The notes beneath the pieces are model-generated. The model was not told the origin of the DNA. It did not search any database and was given only the letters and a program-made list of their open reading frames with translations. The position numbers were made by a program, and so were the translations under genes. This document shows positions 36,787 through 45,887 of a DNA stretch of 64,000 bases, in pieces; the first letter of the stretch is position 1, and every line of letters begins with the position of its first letter. This DNA is from Pseudomonas psychrophila HA-4 (lineage in GTDB: Bacteria > Pseudomonadota > Gammaproteobacteria > Pseudomonadales > Pseudomonadaceae): NCBI RefSeq assembly GCF_000282975.1, contig NZ_ALJC01000079.1, forward strand, positions 1 to 64,000. The letters run 5' to 3'.

Positions 36787-36824
36787 CGCCCTGTGCCATT
36801 TAGTTCGGCACGGGGCGTTTTTTT
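36787..36824 (+). terminator. Intrinsic terminator after the aminotransferase
   Basis: CGCCCTGTGCC, nine-base loop, GGCACGGGGCG, seven T. One G-T pair in the stem. Confidence 0.92.
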
Positions 36825-36920
36825 GTCTGTGGATAAAGGTCGGCTGAACCTTTTGTTGGCTCCCGGAGTCGATAAGCCGTTGGGCTCGATTGAGCCCGTA
36901 ACTATTTGGGAGCTGAGCCT

Positions 36921-37085
36921 GTGGAACTTATTAAAATCATCTTTGCCATCCTGCTTCCTCCGCTGGGCGTATTTATGCAAGTGGGTTTAGGCGGCGCATT
37001 CTGGCTGAATATTCTGCTGACCCTGTGCGGCTACATTCCGGGGATCGTGCACGCGGTTTACATCATCGCCAAGCGTTCGAATTAA
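36921..37085 (+). CDS. Pmp3/YqaE-family small membrane protein (GTG start)
   Basis: A 54-residue frame beginning GTG 36921 (MELIKIIFAILLPPLGVF), not found by simple ATG-based ORF calls. Two hydrophobic segments (about 3-21 and 28-50) with the family pattern LPPLGVF, N-LLTLCGYIPGIVHAVYII and a short basic end (KRSN). GGGAG at 36908-36912 precedes it at good spacing. Pmp3/YqaE proteins are inner-membrane proteins linked to salt and membrane-potential stress. It sits alone between the aminotransferase terminator and a REP. Confidence 0.85.
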   Translation: MELIKIIFAILLPPLGVFMQVGLGGAFWLNILLTLCGYIPGIVHAVYIIAKRSN

Positions 37086-37094
37086 CCCGCCATC

Positions 37095-37161
37095 TGTAGG
37101 AGCGGGCTTGTCTCGCGAGCTTTTAAAGATCAAAAGATCGCGAGGCGAGCTCGCTCCTACA
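37095..37161. repeat. REP/BIME pair
   Basis: TGTAGGAGCGGGCTTGTCTCGCGA and, mirrored, TCGCGAGGCGAGCTCGCTCCTACA, with AAAGATCAAAAGATCGCGAG inside. It lies between the yqaE-like gene and the end of the S9 peptidase gene. Confidence 0.82.
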
Positions 37162-37167
37162 CGGGGT

Positions 37168-38994
37168 TCAGAGGTTTAGCAGCTCGCTGTAGAACAACCA
37201 TTCATGCTCCAGCGCATGGGCTTGGTTGCTGGCTTTACGAAAACCGTGGCGCTCATCAGGGTAGTAATAGGCCTTGGCCGCAATGCCGTTGTCTTCAAGT
37301 GCCTTTAGCATGTCGCGGGTTTGCTGGGGCACCACCACCGCATCTTGTTCACCTTGAAAGAAGATGACCGGCACGCGGATCTGATTCGCGTGCAGTAACG
37401 GCGTGCGCGCGGCATAACGTTCGGCATCGCGCACGGGGTCACCGATCAGCCAGTCGAGGTAGTCGCCTTCGAACTTGTGCGTCGTGCGCGCCAACGCAAT
37501 AGGGTCGCTCACGCCATACAGGCTGGCGCCTGCGCGGAATACATTGTGGAAGGCCAGCGCGCACAAGGTGGTGTAACCGCCCGCACTGCCGCCGCGAATG
37601 AAGGCGTTGTCGCCATCAATCAAACCTTGTGCTGCGAGGTAGCTGACGACTGCGCAGGCGTCTTCGACATCGACGTTGCCCCAGTTCAAGTGCAAGGCCT
37701 GGCGGTATTCGCGGCCATAGCCGGTGCTGCCACGGTAGTTGAGGTCGGCCACGGCAAAGCCGCGCTGCGTCCAGTACTGGATGCGCGGGTCGAGCATTGG
37801 GTAGCAGGCCGACGTCGGGCCGCCGTGTACAAACACCACCAGCGGCGGTTTGTTTGCGCCGTTCATGGCGGGGTAGAAAAAGCCATGCGCCTCGCCGTTG
37901 CCAGAGGGGTAACGCAAGGTCTGCGGGCGGCTGATGTGTTCGGCAGGCAACGGTGCCACGCCACCGGCCAGCACGCTGACCTGTTTGTCACTGCGACGGA
38001 TACTGATAATCGCCGACGGGCTGATGGGTGAGGCGGCGATGCAATAGAGGTAAGCATCATCCAGTGCCAGGCAGCGAAACCGGCTGTAGTCGCCGGTGAA
38101 GTCTTCAACGCTGCCGTCAGCCGCGTGAATACCCAAGCGCCCGAAACCGGCTTCGGTCCAAGTCGCCAAGTAGCTTTGTTCGCCCAGCGGCAGCCAGGTC
38201 CGACCGCCCAGTTGCCAGGGCGCCGGGGCGTGATCGGCAGCGGCGCTTTGCGCAGGCACCAGACCTTCACCCGACTCAGCCCACGGCTGCCAGTAACCCG
38301 CTCGGTCGGTGAGGCAATACAGGCGGTTGTGTTCGTCAAAGCGTGGCTGTTGCAGCGACTCTTCACTGAGGTCTCCGGCAAGACACTGCGCGGGGTTCCA
38401 CTGGCCCTCTGTTTGGCCTTCGGCAAGCATCAGGCGGGTTGACGTCCAGGGTTGATGCGGCTTGCTCCACTCGATCCAAGCTAGGCGCTGGCCATTTGGG
38501 CTGAGGGTCGGGGCGGCGTAGAAGTCGGCGCCTTCGGCCACTATCTGGCGCTGCTGTGTGGCCAGGTCAATGCTGACCAGTCGATGTTGATCGGCGTCTT
38601 GTTCGACCGCCAATATCTGGCCATCCGCACACTGCACATCGCCGTATCGGCAGGTGCCGTGGGTCAGCGCGTGCGGGGCGCTGCCATCCAGGGCATGTCG
38701 ATACAGCTGTTGATCTTTCTCGTTGACGAACACCACGCCGTCATCGCTCAGGCAGAACGAGCCGCCGCCATACTCATACACCCGGCTACTGACGCTGAAC
38801 TCGGCGGGCGTCAGGCAATGTGCCTGGCCATCACGCCAATGCCAGATGCGGCTGGCTCCGTCTTGCGGGCGGTATTCGTTCCAGAACAGACCTCGTGGGC
38901 CGACTCGCAATTCTGCGAAATCGATCCCGGCGGCGACGGCGAGGGCGGCGCTGAAAGGTTCAGCCTTTGGCGATGAGGCGTGAGTTTCGTTCAT
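37168..38994 (-). CDS. S9 prolyl-oligopeptidase-family peptidase of the PQQ cluster (PqqH-like)
   Basis: A 608-residue protein: a beta-propeller N-terminal half ([20 protein letters not shown] onward, WD-like blocks) and a C-terminal alpha/beta hydrolase domain from about residue 370. Catalytic Ser in GGSAGGYT, Asp in GEQDAVV and His in DERHGF are present. It has no signal peptide, so cytosolic. It overlaps pqqE by 35 bases (its start is at 38994, pqqE ends at 38960) and is the last gene on the pqq strand. In P. aeruginosa the equivalent gene is called pqqH; a role in trimming the PqqA peptide is proposed for such genes, not shown here. Confidence 0.85.
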   Translation of the reverse strand: MNETHASSPKAEPFSAALAVAAGIDFAELRVGPRGLFWNEYRPQDGASRIWHWRDGQAHCLTPAEFSVSSRVYEYGGGSFCLSDDGVVFVNEKDQQLYRHALDGSAPHALTHGTCRYGDVQCADGQILAVEQDADQHRLVSIDLATQQRQIVAEGADFYAAPTLSPNGQRLAWIEWSKPHQPWTSTRLMLAEGQTEGQWNPAQCLAGDLSEESLQQPRFDEHNRLYCLTDRAGYWQPWAESGEGLVPAQSAAADHAPAPWQLGGRTWLPLGEQSYLATWTEAGFGRLGIHAADGSVEDFTGDYSRFRCLALDDAYLYCIAASPISPSAIISIRRSDKQVSVLAGGVAPLPAEHISRPQTLRYPSGNGEAHGFFYPAMNGANKPPLVVFVHGGPTSACYPMLDPRIQYWTQRGFAVADLNYRGSTGYGREYRQALHLNWGNVDVEDACAVVSYLAAQGLIDGDNAFIRGGSAGGYTTLCALAFHNVFRAGASLYGVSDPIALARTTHKFEGDYLDWLIGDPVRDAERYAARTPLLHANQIRVPVIFFQGEQDAVVVPQQTRDMLKALEDNGIAAKAYYYPDERHGFRKASNQAHALEHEWLFYSELLNL

Positions 38995-40111
38995 TTCGGA
39001 AGGCCAATTGTTCGATGGTCTGGGTGGCGTGCTCGGCTTCTTCGCGCGCCTTGAGAATCAGGTCGTGTTGCGGCGACTTACTGCACACCGGGTCCGTGTT
39101 GCTGGCGTCTCCAGTGAGCATAAAGGCCTGGCATCGACAGCCGCCGAAGTCCTTTTCTTTCTCGTCGCACGAGCGGCAAGGCTCGGGCATCCAGTCATAG
39201 CCTCGAAAACGATTGAAGCCGAACGAGTCGTACCAGATGTGCTGCATGCTGTGGTCGCGTACGTTAGGGAACTCGACCGGCATTTGTCTAGCGCCATGGC
39301 ACGGCAGGGCGGTGCCGTCTGGGGTCACCGTCAGGAAGATGCTGCCCCAGCCGTTCATGCAGGCTTTCGGCCGTTCTTCGTAGTAGTCCGGGGTCACGAA
39401 AATCAGTTTGCAGGGGTGACCTTCGGCTTCAAGTTTGGCCCGGTATTCATTGGTGATGCGTTCGGCGCGCACCAGTTGCTCTTTGGTTGGCAACAGGCCG
39501 ACCCGGTTGAGCTGCGCCCAGCCATAAAACTGGCAGGTCGCCAGCTCGACGAAGTCGGCCTCAAGCGCGATGCACAGTTCGATGATGCGGTCGATCTTGT
39601 CGATGTTGTGCCGATGGGTCACGAAATTCAGCACCATCGGGTAGCCGTGGGCTTTGACGGCGCGGGCCATTTCGAGCTTTTGCGCGAAGGCCTTTTTCGA
39701 GCCCGCGAGCAGGTTGTTCACTTGCTCGTCGCTGGCCTGAAAGCTGATCTGGATATGGTCCAGCCCGGCCTTTTTGAAGTCGCTGATTTTTTGCTCAGTG
39801 AGGCCGATGCCCGAGGTGATCAGGTTGGTGTAGAAACCCAGTGTGCGTGCCTCGCTAATCAGCTCGGCCAAGTCCTGGCGTACCAGCGGCTCGCCGCCTG
39901 AAAAGCCCAGTTGCGCCGCGCCCATTTCCCGCGCTTCGCGAAACACCTTGATCCACTGCTCGGTGCTTAGCTCTTTACCTTGCTGGGCAAAGTCCAGCGG
40001 GTTAGAGCAATACGGGCATTGCAGCGGGCAGCGGTAAGTCAGCTCGGCCAGCAGCCACAGCGGCAGGCCGATGTCGGGTTTTGGCGGCAGCGCCAGTGAG
40101 CGCTCAGACAA
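38960..40111 (-). CDS. pqqE: PqqA peptide cyclase (radical SAM), TTG start
   Basis: A 383-residue radical-SAM enzyme that cross-links Glu and Tyr of PqqA. SAM cluster CPLQCPYC with Cys28, 32, 35; the SPASM auxiliary cluster cysteines are in the C-terminal part ([39 protein letters not shown]). The start is TTG 40111 (reads [15 protein letters not shown]), inside the pqqD stop region by eight bases; the ATG at 40225 is inside pqqD in another frame and would give a junk N-terminus. Confidence 0.93.
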   Translation of the reverse strand: MSERSLALPPKPDIGLPLWLLAELTYRCPLQCPYCSNPLDFAQQGKELSTEQWIKVFREAREMGAAQLGFSGGEPLVRQDLAELISEARTLGFYTNLITSGIGLTEQKISDFKKAGLDHIQISFQASDEQVNNLLAGSKKAFAQKLEMARAVKAHGYPMVLNFVTHRHNIDKIDRIIELCIALEADFVELATCQFYGWAQLNRVGLLPTKEQLVRAERITNEYRAKLEAEGHPCKLIFVTPDYYEERPKACMNGWGSIFLTVTPDGTALPCHGARQMPVEFPNVRDHSMQHIWYDSFGFNRFRGYDWMPEPCRSCDEKEKDFGGCRCQAFMLTGDASNTDPVCSKSPQHDLILKAREEAEHATQTIEQLAFRNERNSRLIAKG

Positions 40112-40379
40112 GTTCGATCCAGTGCTGTGCACGCGCGACCTCCATAAATTGCTCGATGTCTTCGCCGAGCTCGGGTACGCCAGGGAACTGCTTATCCAGT
40201 TCGCCAATGATGGCCGCGACGTCACGCTGGCTGTCGATCAGGCCGCCGATCAATGCCGCGCTGTCATTGAGTTTGATCATGCCTTCGGGGTACAGCAGCA
40301 CGTGGCCTTTTTGCGCGGGCTCGTACTGGAAACGATAGCCTGGGCGCCAGGTCGGGATTTTGCTGCGATCAAAGCTCAT
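40104..40379 (-). CDS. pqqD: PqqA-binding chaperone
   Basis: A 91-residue RRE-type protein that binds the PqqA peptide and hands it to PqqE. ATG 40379 ([20 protein letters not shown]) overlaps the pqqC stop by four bases. The family features are [25 protein letters not shown], the first beta-strands, and [12 protein letters not shown] near the end. Confidence 0.95.
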   Translation of the reverse strand: MSFDRSKIPTWRPGYRFQYEPAQKGHVLLYPEGMIKLNDSAALIGGLIDSQRDVAAIIGELDKQFPGVPELGEDIEQFMEVARAQHWIELV

Positions 40380-41128
40380 AGGGTGATTCCTTTGTGCCAG
40401 ACACGTTGGTCGGTCACGCTGTGATAAGGCGGGCGGTCCAGTTCGTAAGCCATGGTCATGGCATCGAGCATGCTCCAAAGAATGTCCAGTTTGAACTGGA
40501 GGATTTCGAGCATGCGTTGCTGGCCTGCGTAGGTGGTGTAGTGCTGCAAGGTGATCGCCAACCCGTGCTCCACATCACGGCGGGCCTGGCCCAGACGGGT
40601 GCGGAAGTATTCATAACCGGCCGGGTCGATCCACGGGTAATGCTGTGGCCAGCTGTCGAGGCGCGACTGGTGGATTTGCGGCGCGAACATCTCGGTCAAT
40701 GAGCTGCTGGCGGCTTCTTCCCAACTGGCGCGACGGGCGAAGTTGACGTAGGCGTCGACCGCAAAGCGCACGCCAGGCAGGACCAGTTCTTGGGAGCGCA
40801 GTTGGTCCGGGTCCAGGCCGACTGCTTGGCCCAGACGCAGCCAGGCTTCGATACCACCGTCTTCACCGGGGGCGCCGTCGTGGTCGAGCAAGCGCTGGAT
40901 CCACTCGCGTCGAACTTCACGGTCTGGGCAATTGGCCAGAATGGCGGCGTCTTTGAGTGGGATGTTCACCTGATAATAGAAGCGGTTCGCGACCCAGCCC
41001 TGAATCTGCTCGCGGGTCGCACGGCCTTCATACATCGCCACCTGATACGGGTGATAGATGTGGTAATACGCGCCTTTGGCCCGCAGCGTGGCTTCGAACT
41101 CGGCGGTGGAGAGAGGGGCTTGGGTCAT
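40376..41128 (-). CDS. pqqC: Pyrroloquinoline-quinone synthase
   Basis: A 250-residue cofactor-free oxidase that makes the last step to PQQ: ring closure and eight-electron oxidation. Conserved [35 protein letters not shown] and [17 protein letters not shown] are present. ATG 41128. A 94-base palindrome separates it from pqqB. Confidence 0.97.
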   Translation of the reverse strand: MTQAPLSTAEFEATLRAKGAYYHIYHPYQVAMYEGRATREQIQGWVANRFYYQVNIPLKDAAILANCPDREVRREWIQRLLDHDGAPGEDGGIEAWLRLGQAVGLDPDQLRSQELVLPGVRFAVDAYVNFARRASWEEAASSSLTEMFAPQIHQSRLDSWPQHYPWIDPAGYEYFRTRLGQARRDVEHGLAITLQHYTTYAGQQRMLEILQFKLDILWSMLDAMTMAYELDRPPYHSVTDQRVWHKGITL

Positions 41129-41152
41129 GGTGCCTCCAGAAGAGTACGTTTT

Positions 41153-41246
41153 TGTAGTCGCTGCCGCAGGCTGCGATAAGGGGCGTAGCCCCTTCGTAAC
41201 AGCAGGGCCGCTGCGCAGCCCTTCGCAGCCTGCGGCAGCGACTACA
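41153..41246. repeat. 94-bp palindromic repeat in the pqqB-pqqC gap
   Basis: TGTAGTCGCTGCCGCAGGCT and, at the right, its exact complement AGCCTGCGGCAGCGACTACA, around a partly palindromic centre (GGGGCGTAGCCCC). It is inside the pqq operon. The family resembles other dispersed pseudomonad repeats. Confidence 0.85.
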
Positions 41247-41258
41247 GAGTCTTGTGGG

Positions 41259-42170
41259 TTACAACTCGATGCTCATGCCATCAAAGGCCACTTCAACACC
41301 CCGGCGAGCCAGTTCGGCGCGCTCGGCGGAGTCTTCATCGAGGATCGGGTTGGTGTTGTTTATGTGGATCAGCACTTTGCGCTGTTCGGGCAATTGCTCT
41401 AGCACTTCGAGCATGCCGCCGGGGCCGTTTTGCGCCAGATGGCCCATTTCACGCCCAGTGCGGGTGCCAACGCCACGGCGCTGCATTTCGTCGTCGTCCC
41501 ACATCGTGCCGTCCACCAGCAGGCAATCGCTGCCTGCCATGATCTCGAGTAACGGCGCGTCGACCTTGCCCAGGCCTGGGGCGTAGAACAGTTTGCCGCC
41601 GGTGCGCAGGTCTTCGACGATCAGGCCAATGTTGTCGCCTGGGTGCGGGTCGAAGCGATGCGGGGAGTAGGGCGGGGCAGCGCTGCGCAAGGGCAGCGGG
41701 CTGAAGCGCAGGTTAGGGCAGGCCGCAATCGTGAACGAGCCTTCAAGTTCGATGCGGTGCCAGTTCAGGCCGCCGTTCCAGTGCTTGAGCATGTTGAACA
41801 GCGGGAAGCCGGTGCTCAGGTCTTCGTGGACCATGTCGGTGCACCACACATCGTGCGGGCAGCCTTCGCGCAGGCTCAGCAGGCCAGTGGTGTGGTCGAT
41901 CTGGCTGTCCATCAAGATGATGGCGCTGATCCCGGTGTCACGCAGGGCGCGGCCTGGTTGCATCGGGGCAAAGCTTTGGAGCTGTGCACGAATGTCGGGC
42001 GAGGTGTTGCACAGCACCCAGTTCACGCCATCGTCAGAGATCGCAATCGAGGATTGGGTGCGTGCCTTGGCGTTCAGACTGCCATCACGAAAACCCGCGC
42101 AGTTGACGCAGTTACAGTTCCACTGTGGGAAACCACCGCCAGCGGCGGAACCTAAAATCTGGACAAACAT
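41259..42170 (-). CDS. pqqB: PQQ biosynthesis protein B
   Basis: A 303-residue metallo-beta-lactamase-fold protein. The first residues [36 protein letters not shown] and [25 protein letters not shown] match the family. It is proposed to be the hydroxylase in PQQ formation. Start ATG 42170 is about 100 bases after the pqqA stop, beyond a terminator-like hairpin. Confidence 0.96.
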   Translation of the reverse strand: MFVQILGSAAGGGFPQWNCNCVNCAGFRDGSLNAKARTQSSIAISDDGVNWVLCNTSPDIRAQLQSFAPMQPGRALRDTGISAIILMDSQIDHTTGLLSLREGCPHDVWCTDMVHEDLSTGFPLFNMLKHWNGGLNWHRIELEGSFTIAACPNLRFSPLPLRSAAPPYSPHRFDPHPGDNIGLIVEDLRTGGKLFYAPGLGKVDAPLLEIMAGSDCLLVDGTMWDDDEMQRRGVGTRTGREMGHLAQNGPGGMLEVLEQLPEQRKVLIHINNTNPILDEDSAERAELARRGVEVAFDGMSIEL

Positions 42171-42192
42171 GGCGTGTTCTCTTGTAAATCTT

Positions 42193-42224
42193 CAAATAAA
42201 AACGCCCCGGCGAGCCGAGGCGTT
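42193..42224 (-). terminator. Partial terminator between pqqA and pqqB
   Basis: On the minus strand AACGCCTCGGC-TC-GCCGGGGCGTT then TTTATTT. Position between pqqA and pqqB fits a leaky terminator that keeps the pqqA mRNA in excess, as known for pqq operons. A second small hairpin, CTCTTG / CAAGAG, lies at 42241-42257. Confidence 0.75.
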
Positions 42225-42267
42225 GGGTTGCGCTGCTCAACTCTTGTTCACCAAGAGCCGGGGCAGA

Positions 42268-42342
42268 TCAACGGCTTGCGAAGTACATGGTCACTTCAAA
42301 GCCAATACGCAGGTCGGTGTAAGCAGGTTTAGTCCACGACAT
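42268..42342 (-). CDS. pqqA: PQQ precursor peptide
   Basis: A 24-residue peptide (too short for usual ORF tracks). The segment EVTMY holds Glu16 and Tyr20, which become the PQQ backbone. It starts [14 protein letters not shown] behind AAGGAGAC. The peptide is ribosomally made, bound by PqqD, cross-linked by PqqE and oxidised by PqqB/PqqC. Confidence 0.96.
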
Positions 42343-42493
42343 AGGGTGTCTCCTTCAGCGGGTGGGTGGGGGTATCTCTTGATTAGTCCAACTCCCGAAA
42401 GAGTTGTTCCGATGCTTAGGGCGCTATGTTACTAAAATTGTCTGCTGATGAACGCTCAATGTAGGAGAAAGCTCATTACGAGGCTGGTAAAAA

Positions 42494-44938
42494 TCAGCTT
42501 TCCCTGAGAAAAAACGTTTCAGTTTCTGGCTGGGTGGCGACACATAGCCAAGCGCAGTTTGGCTGAGCAATGTGCTGGGCCGCTTTGAGTGTAGTCCGTT
42601 GATCCAGCCTCATAAGCGCGCCGTAGAGGCCTTTCAAGTAGTCCGACGGGTGGCCACCTAATTTAGCGTGCCACAACAGTTCGCTGGCCTGTGACCCGCT
42701 TAGGGTCTCGGGTGAGAATTGCTGTGCCAAGGCGGCACGGGCCTGAATGAAGGATGTTTCATCCAGCGCGTTAATTTGAGTAGGCAAATCGGCGAGGAAG
42801 GTTCGGATGTGCTCGAAGATTTCGGCACATGAGGCGTGAGGCGATTGCACGCCTAACAGCAGGCCGACTTGCCCGTTGAGTTGGCGCAGACCACTGAACA
42901 CCGCGTAACCCAGTTGCTGTTCAACACGCAGTTGTTGGTAGAAAGGTGTGTGCGTGAGGTGGGCGAGCAGGCGCCAGGCTGCATCGGCCTCCAGATCGCC
43001 TATGGGGGCCGGACAAAACACCAACAAAGCGTGTTCGCTGGAGTCGCACGCTTCGGTGATCCAGCGTCGTTGGGCTGGGTGTTCGAGCGTCGGCAAGCTC
43101 GCATCCGGGGTGCCGGGGGCTTTGCTCAATGCAGCGCTAATCAAAGGCTGTGTAGCCGCGGGCAGACCGACGGCCAAGCCGTCCCAACGTGCCGAGGCCC
43201 AACATTGCGCCACGTCGCTGATGACCGAGTCGGTGGCCTGCAGGCTGGCATCGGGTAGCCGTTTAAGCAATTGGCGGATTGGCATTAACGGCGTTGCAGG
43301 CGGCGGGCTGAGCGTGTCAACCGTGGGCGCACTCAGCGCTCGCAGCGCGTGTTCCAGAATGGCGGGCAGCGGCATATGAAAGCCGTGGAGTTTCAACAGC
43401 CAGTCATTGCCCCCAGCACTGAACGACAGTTCAACCCCGGCTTGGCGGGCATCGTGTTGCAGAGGGCGTAAACGCGCCTCCAACGCTGACAATAGAGTGT
43501 TCGTCGGGGTGGCCGCTAAACGCCAGCGCAGGTAAACCGTGGCCTCGCCGTCGAGCGTGGGCAGTTCTGCGCTAAAACTCATGGCCGACGATCCGTCGCG
43601 ACGGCTGCGCAGGCGGTCTTGCGCAAAGGTTCGTAGGCCGCGGTGAGCGCTGGTCTGGCCGCGAATCAGTCCGGCATTGGCGGGCTCTTTTGGCGTAGCC
43701 AGAAACGGGTTGGGTGCAGGCAGTTGCCACGCGTGGCGGGCTGACGGCTGCGTGGCAGGCAGCATACGTTGCAATAGCACCTTGAGCGCGTCTACGGCTT
43801 TCTCTGACAAGTCGGGTGCGCGTTGCTCAGCGTCACGGCGGGCCAGTTGCAGTGCGCTGCCGACCTCTTGCTGACGCTGTTGCAGTAACTGGTATTCACG
43901 GCGCTGGGCAGGCCAGTCTTGTTGAGCGCTGAAAAACGCCAGCCAGTCGTAAACAGTGTCGAAGATCTGCGCCGCGTGGTGGGCGATGTTATGCGGTGCG
44001 CTGAATTCGAAGTGCAGCAGGGCCTGGTCGTTGAACTGATACAGCACCTCAGCCTTAAGCCTGCTGCACAGTTGTTGCTCGCGCAGTTGTGCGATGAGTC
44101 CGCCGGGCTTGTCGGCATTGATCCAATGACACAGGAAGTCCAGGGCCGCGTCTGACGCCTCTGGCAATTGCTCGAAGGGGAACACCAGGTTCAGGCATTG
44201 CCCGGTGAGCAGTTGGTACGCCTTTTCATTGCTTGGCATCAGCGCGGGTGGGCGAGCTTGGGCGCACGTCAGGTTTGTCGTCCATTGATCGGTGTGACGC
44301 TCGGCGAGTGCGCGAAGCGTGTCTTCGGGCATGGGCCCGACGAGGCTCAGGCTCATGTTCGACGCGTGATAGAACTGCTGGTAGAAGTCCCGTAGCGCTT
44401 GCTGAAAGGCTGGGCGCGGGATCGGCAAGCTGTAGCGATTGCCCGCATGGAAAGCCCTGAGCGGGTGTGTCGGGTTCAGTGGCTGGAGCAGACTCAGTTG
44501 GCGCTGTGCCGAAGGCTCGCGGGCCCACGCAATAAACTCTGCGTGCAGCACTTCGCGTTCGCGCAATTGGTCGTCTAGATTCATACGCGGGTGGGCGAGC
44601 ATGTCGCACAGCCGCTCCACGCCACCTTCAAAGGCGGCGGGCGGCAGTTCAAAAAAGAAGTCGGTGTGGCGTTCACTGGTACGGGCGTTTATTTGGCCGC
44701 CGTGACGTTGCACGTAGGCCATCACGTTATCGTCAGCCGCAAAGCGTTCAGTGCCGAGAAACAGCAGGTGTTCCACAAAATGTGCCAGGCCGGGCCAGGC
44801 CGCCGGAACATCATGGCTGCCCGCGTGAACCCGTAAAAAAGCCGCGCAGCGCTTGAGGCGCGGCTCATGGCGCAGTGAAAGGGTAAGACCGCTATCGAGG
44901 GTCAAACGTTGGGCGAGAGGGTGATTCAGCGCAGGCAT
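42494..44938 (-). CDS. pqqF: PQQ biosynthesis protease
   Basis: An 814-residue M16 metallopeptidase, implicated in cutting the cross-linked PqqA. Inverted zinc motif HFVEH (His53-x-x-Glu56-His57), the M16 N-terminal pattern LDSGLTLSLRHEPRLKRCAAFLRVHAGSHD, and later LRQLNGQVGLLLGVQSP. Start ATG 44938 (MPALNHPLAQ) with GGA eight bases before; ATG at 44944 and 44965 are other options. First gene of pqqFABCDE. The gap to pqqA, 42343-42493, holds an AT-rich stretch and no other gene. Confidence 0.92.
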   Translation of the reverse strand: MPALNHPLAQRLTLDSGLTLSLRHEPRLKRCAAFLRVHAGSHDVPAAWPGLAHFVEHLLFLGTERFAADDNVMAYVQRHGGQINARTSERHTDFFFELPPAAFEGGVERLCDMLAHPRMNLDDQLREREVLHAEFIAWAREPSAQRQLSLLQPLNPTHPLRAFHAGNRYSLPIPRPAFQQALRDFYQQFYHASNMSLSLVGPMPEDTLRALAERHTDQWTTNLTCAQARPPALMPSNEKAYQLLTGQCLNLVFPFEQLPEASDAALDFLCHWINADKPGGLIAQLREQQLCSRLKAEVLYQFNDQALLHFEFSAPHNIAHHAAQIFDTVYDWLAFFSAQQDWPAQRREYQLLQQRQQEVGSALQLARRDAEQRAPDLSEKAVDALKVLLQRMLPATQPSARHAWQLPAPNPFLATPKEPANAGLIRGQTSAHRGLRTFAQDRLRSRRDGSSAMSFSAELPTLDGEATVYLRWRLAATPTNTLLSALEARLRPLQHDARQAGVELSFSAGGNDWLLKLHGFHMPLPAILEHALRALSAPTVDTLSPPPATPLMPIRQLLKRLPDASLQATDSVISDVAQCWASARWDGLAVGLPAATQPLISAALSKAPGTPDASLPTLEHPAQRRWITEACDSSEHALLVFCPAPIGDLEADAAWRLLAHLTHTPFYQQLRVEQQLGYAVFSGLRQLNGQVGLLLGVQSPHASCAEIFEHIRTFLADLPTQINALDETSFIQARAALAQQFSPETLSGSQASELLWHAKLGGHPSDYLKGLYGALMRLDQRTTLKAAQHIAQPNCAWLCVATQPETETFFLRES

Positions 44939-44986
44939 GGGCATTTCCGGAACAGAGATGCCCACATGCTAGCGGATTACGGGCAA

Positions 44987-45781
44987 TTAGCGCTTGGTCA
45001 GTGCGTTGTAAAGCTCCGGACGGCGGTCTGCGAGGTAGACGTTTCCGGCTTTGGCATCCTGCAACTGTTGGCGGTCGAGGGTGGCGCTGATTAGGGCTTC
45101 TTCCTGTTTGGCCAATGCGACTTGCAGGCCGTTGGGCGCGGCGATGCTGCTTTGGCCACAGTACTGGATGCTGCCTTCATGCCCACAATAGTTGGCGTAG
45201 GCCACATAGCACTGGTTTTCGAAAGCCCGGCAACGCACGGTGACATCGGCGATAAAGTCGTAGGGCGTCATATTGGCGGTCGGTACGACGATCAGCTCAG
45301 CCCCGGCCAACGCTAAGCGGCGGGTGTTTTCTGGGAACTCAAGGTCGTAGCAAATCAATATCCCGAGTTTCCAGCCATTGAGTTCGAACACCGGGAACGC
45401 GTCAGGTCCGGCGCTGAACATGCCGCGATCCAATTCGCCAAACAGATGGGTTTTGCGGTAGTTGCACAGGCTTTTTCCGTGGCTGTCGATGACCTGCACG
45501 CTGTTGTAAATATGCCCGCCAGCATCGCGTTCGGGGTAGCCATAGGCAATCGCCATGCCGGTGGCTTTCGCCAGCTCGGCGATTTGCTGTGCGGCAGCGC
45601 CATCGCGGGTCTGGGCCAGCTCGGCCACGGCCTGGGCACCAATGTTGTAGCCAGTCAGAAACATCTCGGGCAGCACCAGCAAATCAACGTTTTGGGACTG
45701 CGAGGCGATGGTTTTTAAGCGTTGCAGATTGCCTGCTACGTCCAGCGGCAAAGGGTGGCATTGGTAAAGGGCGACGCGCAT
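44987..45781 (-). CDS. davA: 5-aminovaleramidase (delta-aminovaleramidase)
   Basis: A 264-residue nitrilase-family amidase that hydrolyses 5-aminovaleramide to 5-aminovalerate. Catalytic triad: Glu39 (LVLPEM), Lys110 (NYRKTHLF) and Cys144 (LICYDLEFPE). Length equals that of P. putida DavA, and its partner davB lies upstream on the same strand. ATG 45781. A REP lies in the 106-base gap to davB. Confidence 0.93.
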   Translation of the reverse strand: MRVALYQCHPLPLDVAGNLQRLKTIASQSQNVDLLVLPEMFLTGYNIGAQAVAELAQTRDGAAAQQIAELAKATGMAIAYGYPERDAGGHIYNSVQVIDSHGKSLCNYRKTHLFGELDRGMFSAGPDAFPVFELNGWKLGILICYDLEFPENTRRLALAGAELIVVPTANMTPYDFIADVTVRCRAFENQCYVAYANYCGHEGSIQYCGQSSIAAPNGLQVALAKQEEALISATLDRQQLQDAKAGNVYLADRRPELYNALTKR

Positions 45782-45808
45782 GGAGCTCTCCTGTTGTGCA
45801 CCATCCTC

Positions 45809-45861
45809 GTAGGAGCGAGCGTGCTCGCGATCTTTTGATCGTTTTAAAGGTCGCGAGCAAG
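45809..45861. repeat. REP element in the davB-davA gap
   Basis: GTAGGAGCGAGCGTGCTCGC with GCTCGCGATC / GGTCGCGAGC around AT-rich sequence. Confidence 0.8.
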
Positions 45862-45887
45862 CGCTTATACGGGTCTATGACGTGGGG

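Noticed and set aside
40111..40225. pqqE start at ATG 40225
   Set aside because: The 38 residues gained are pqqD DNA in another frame and do not match PqqE.
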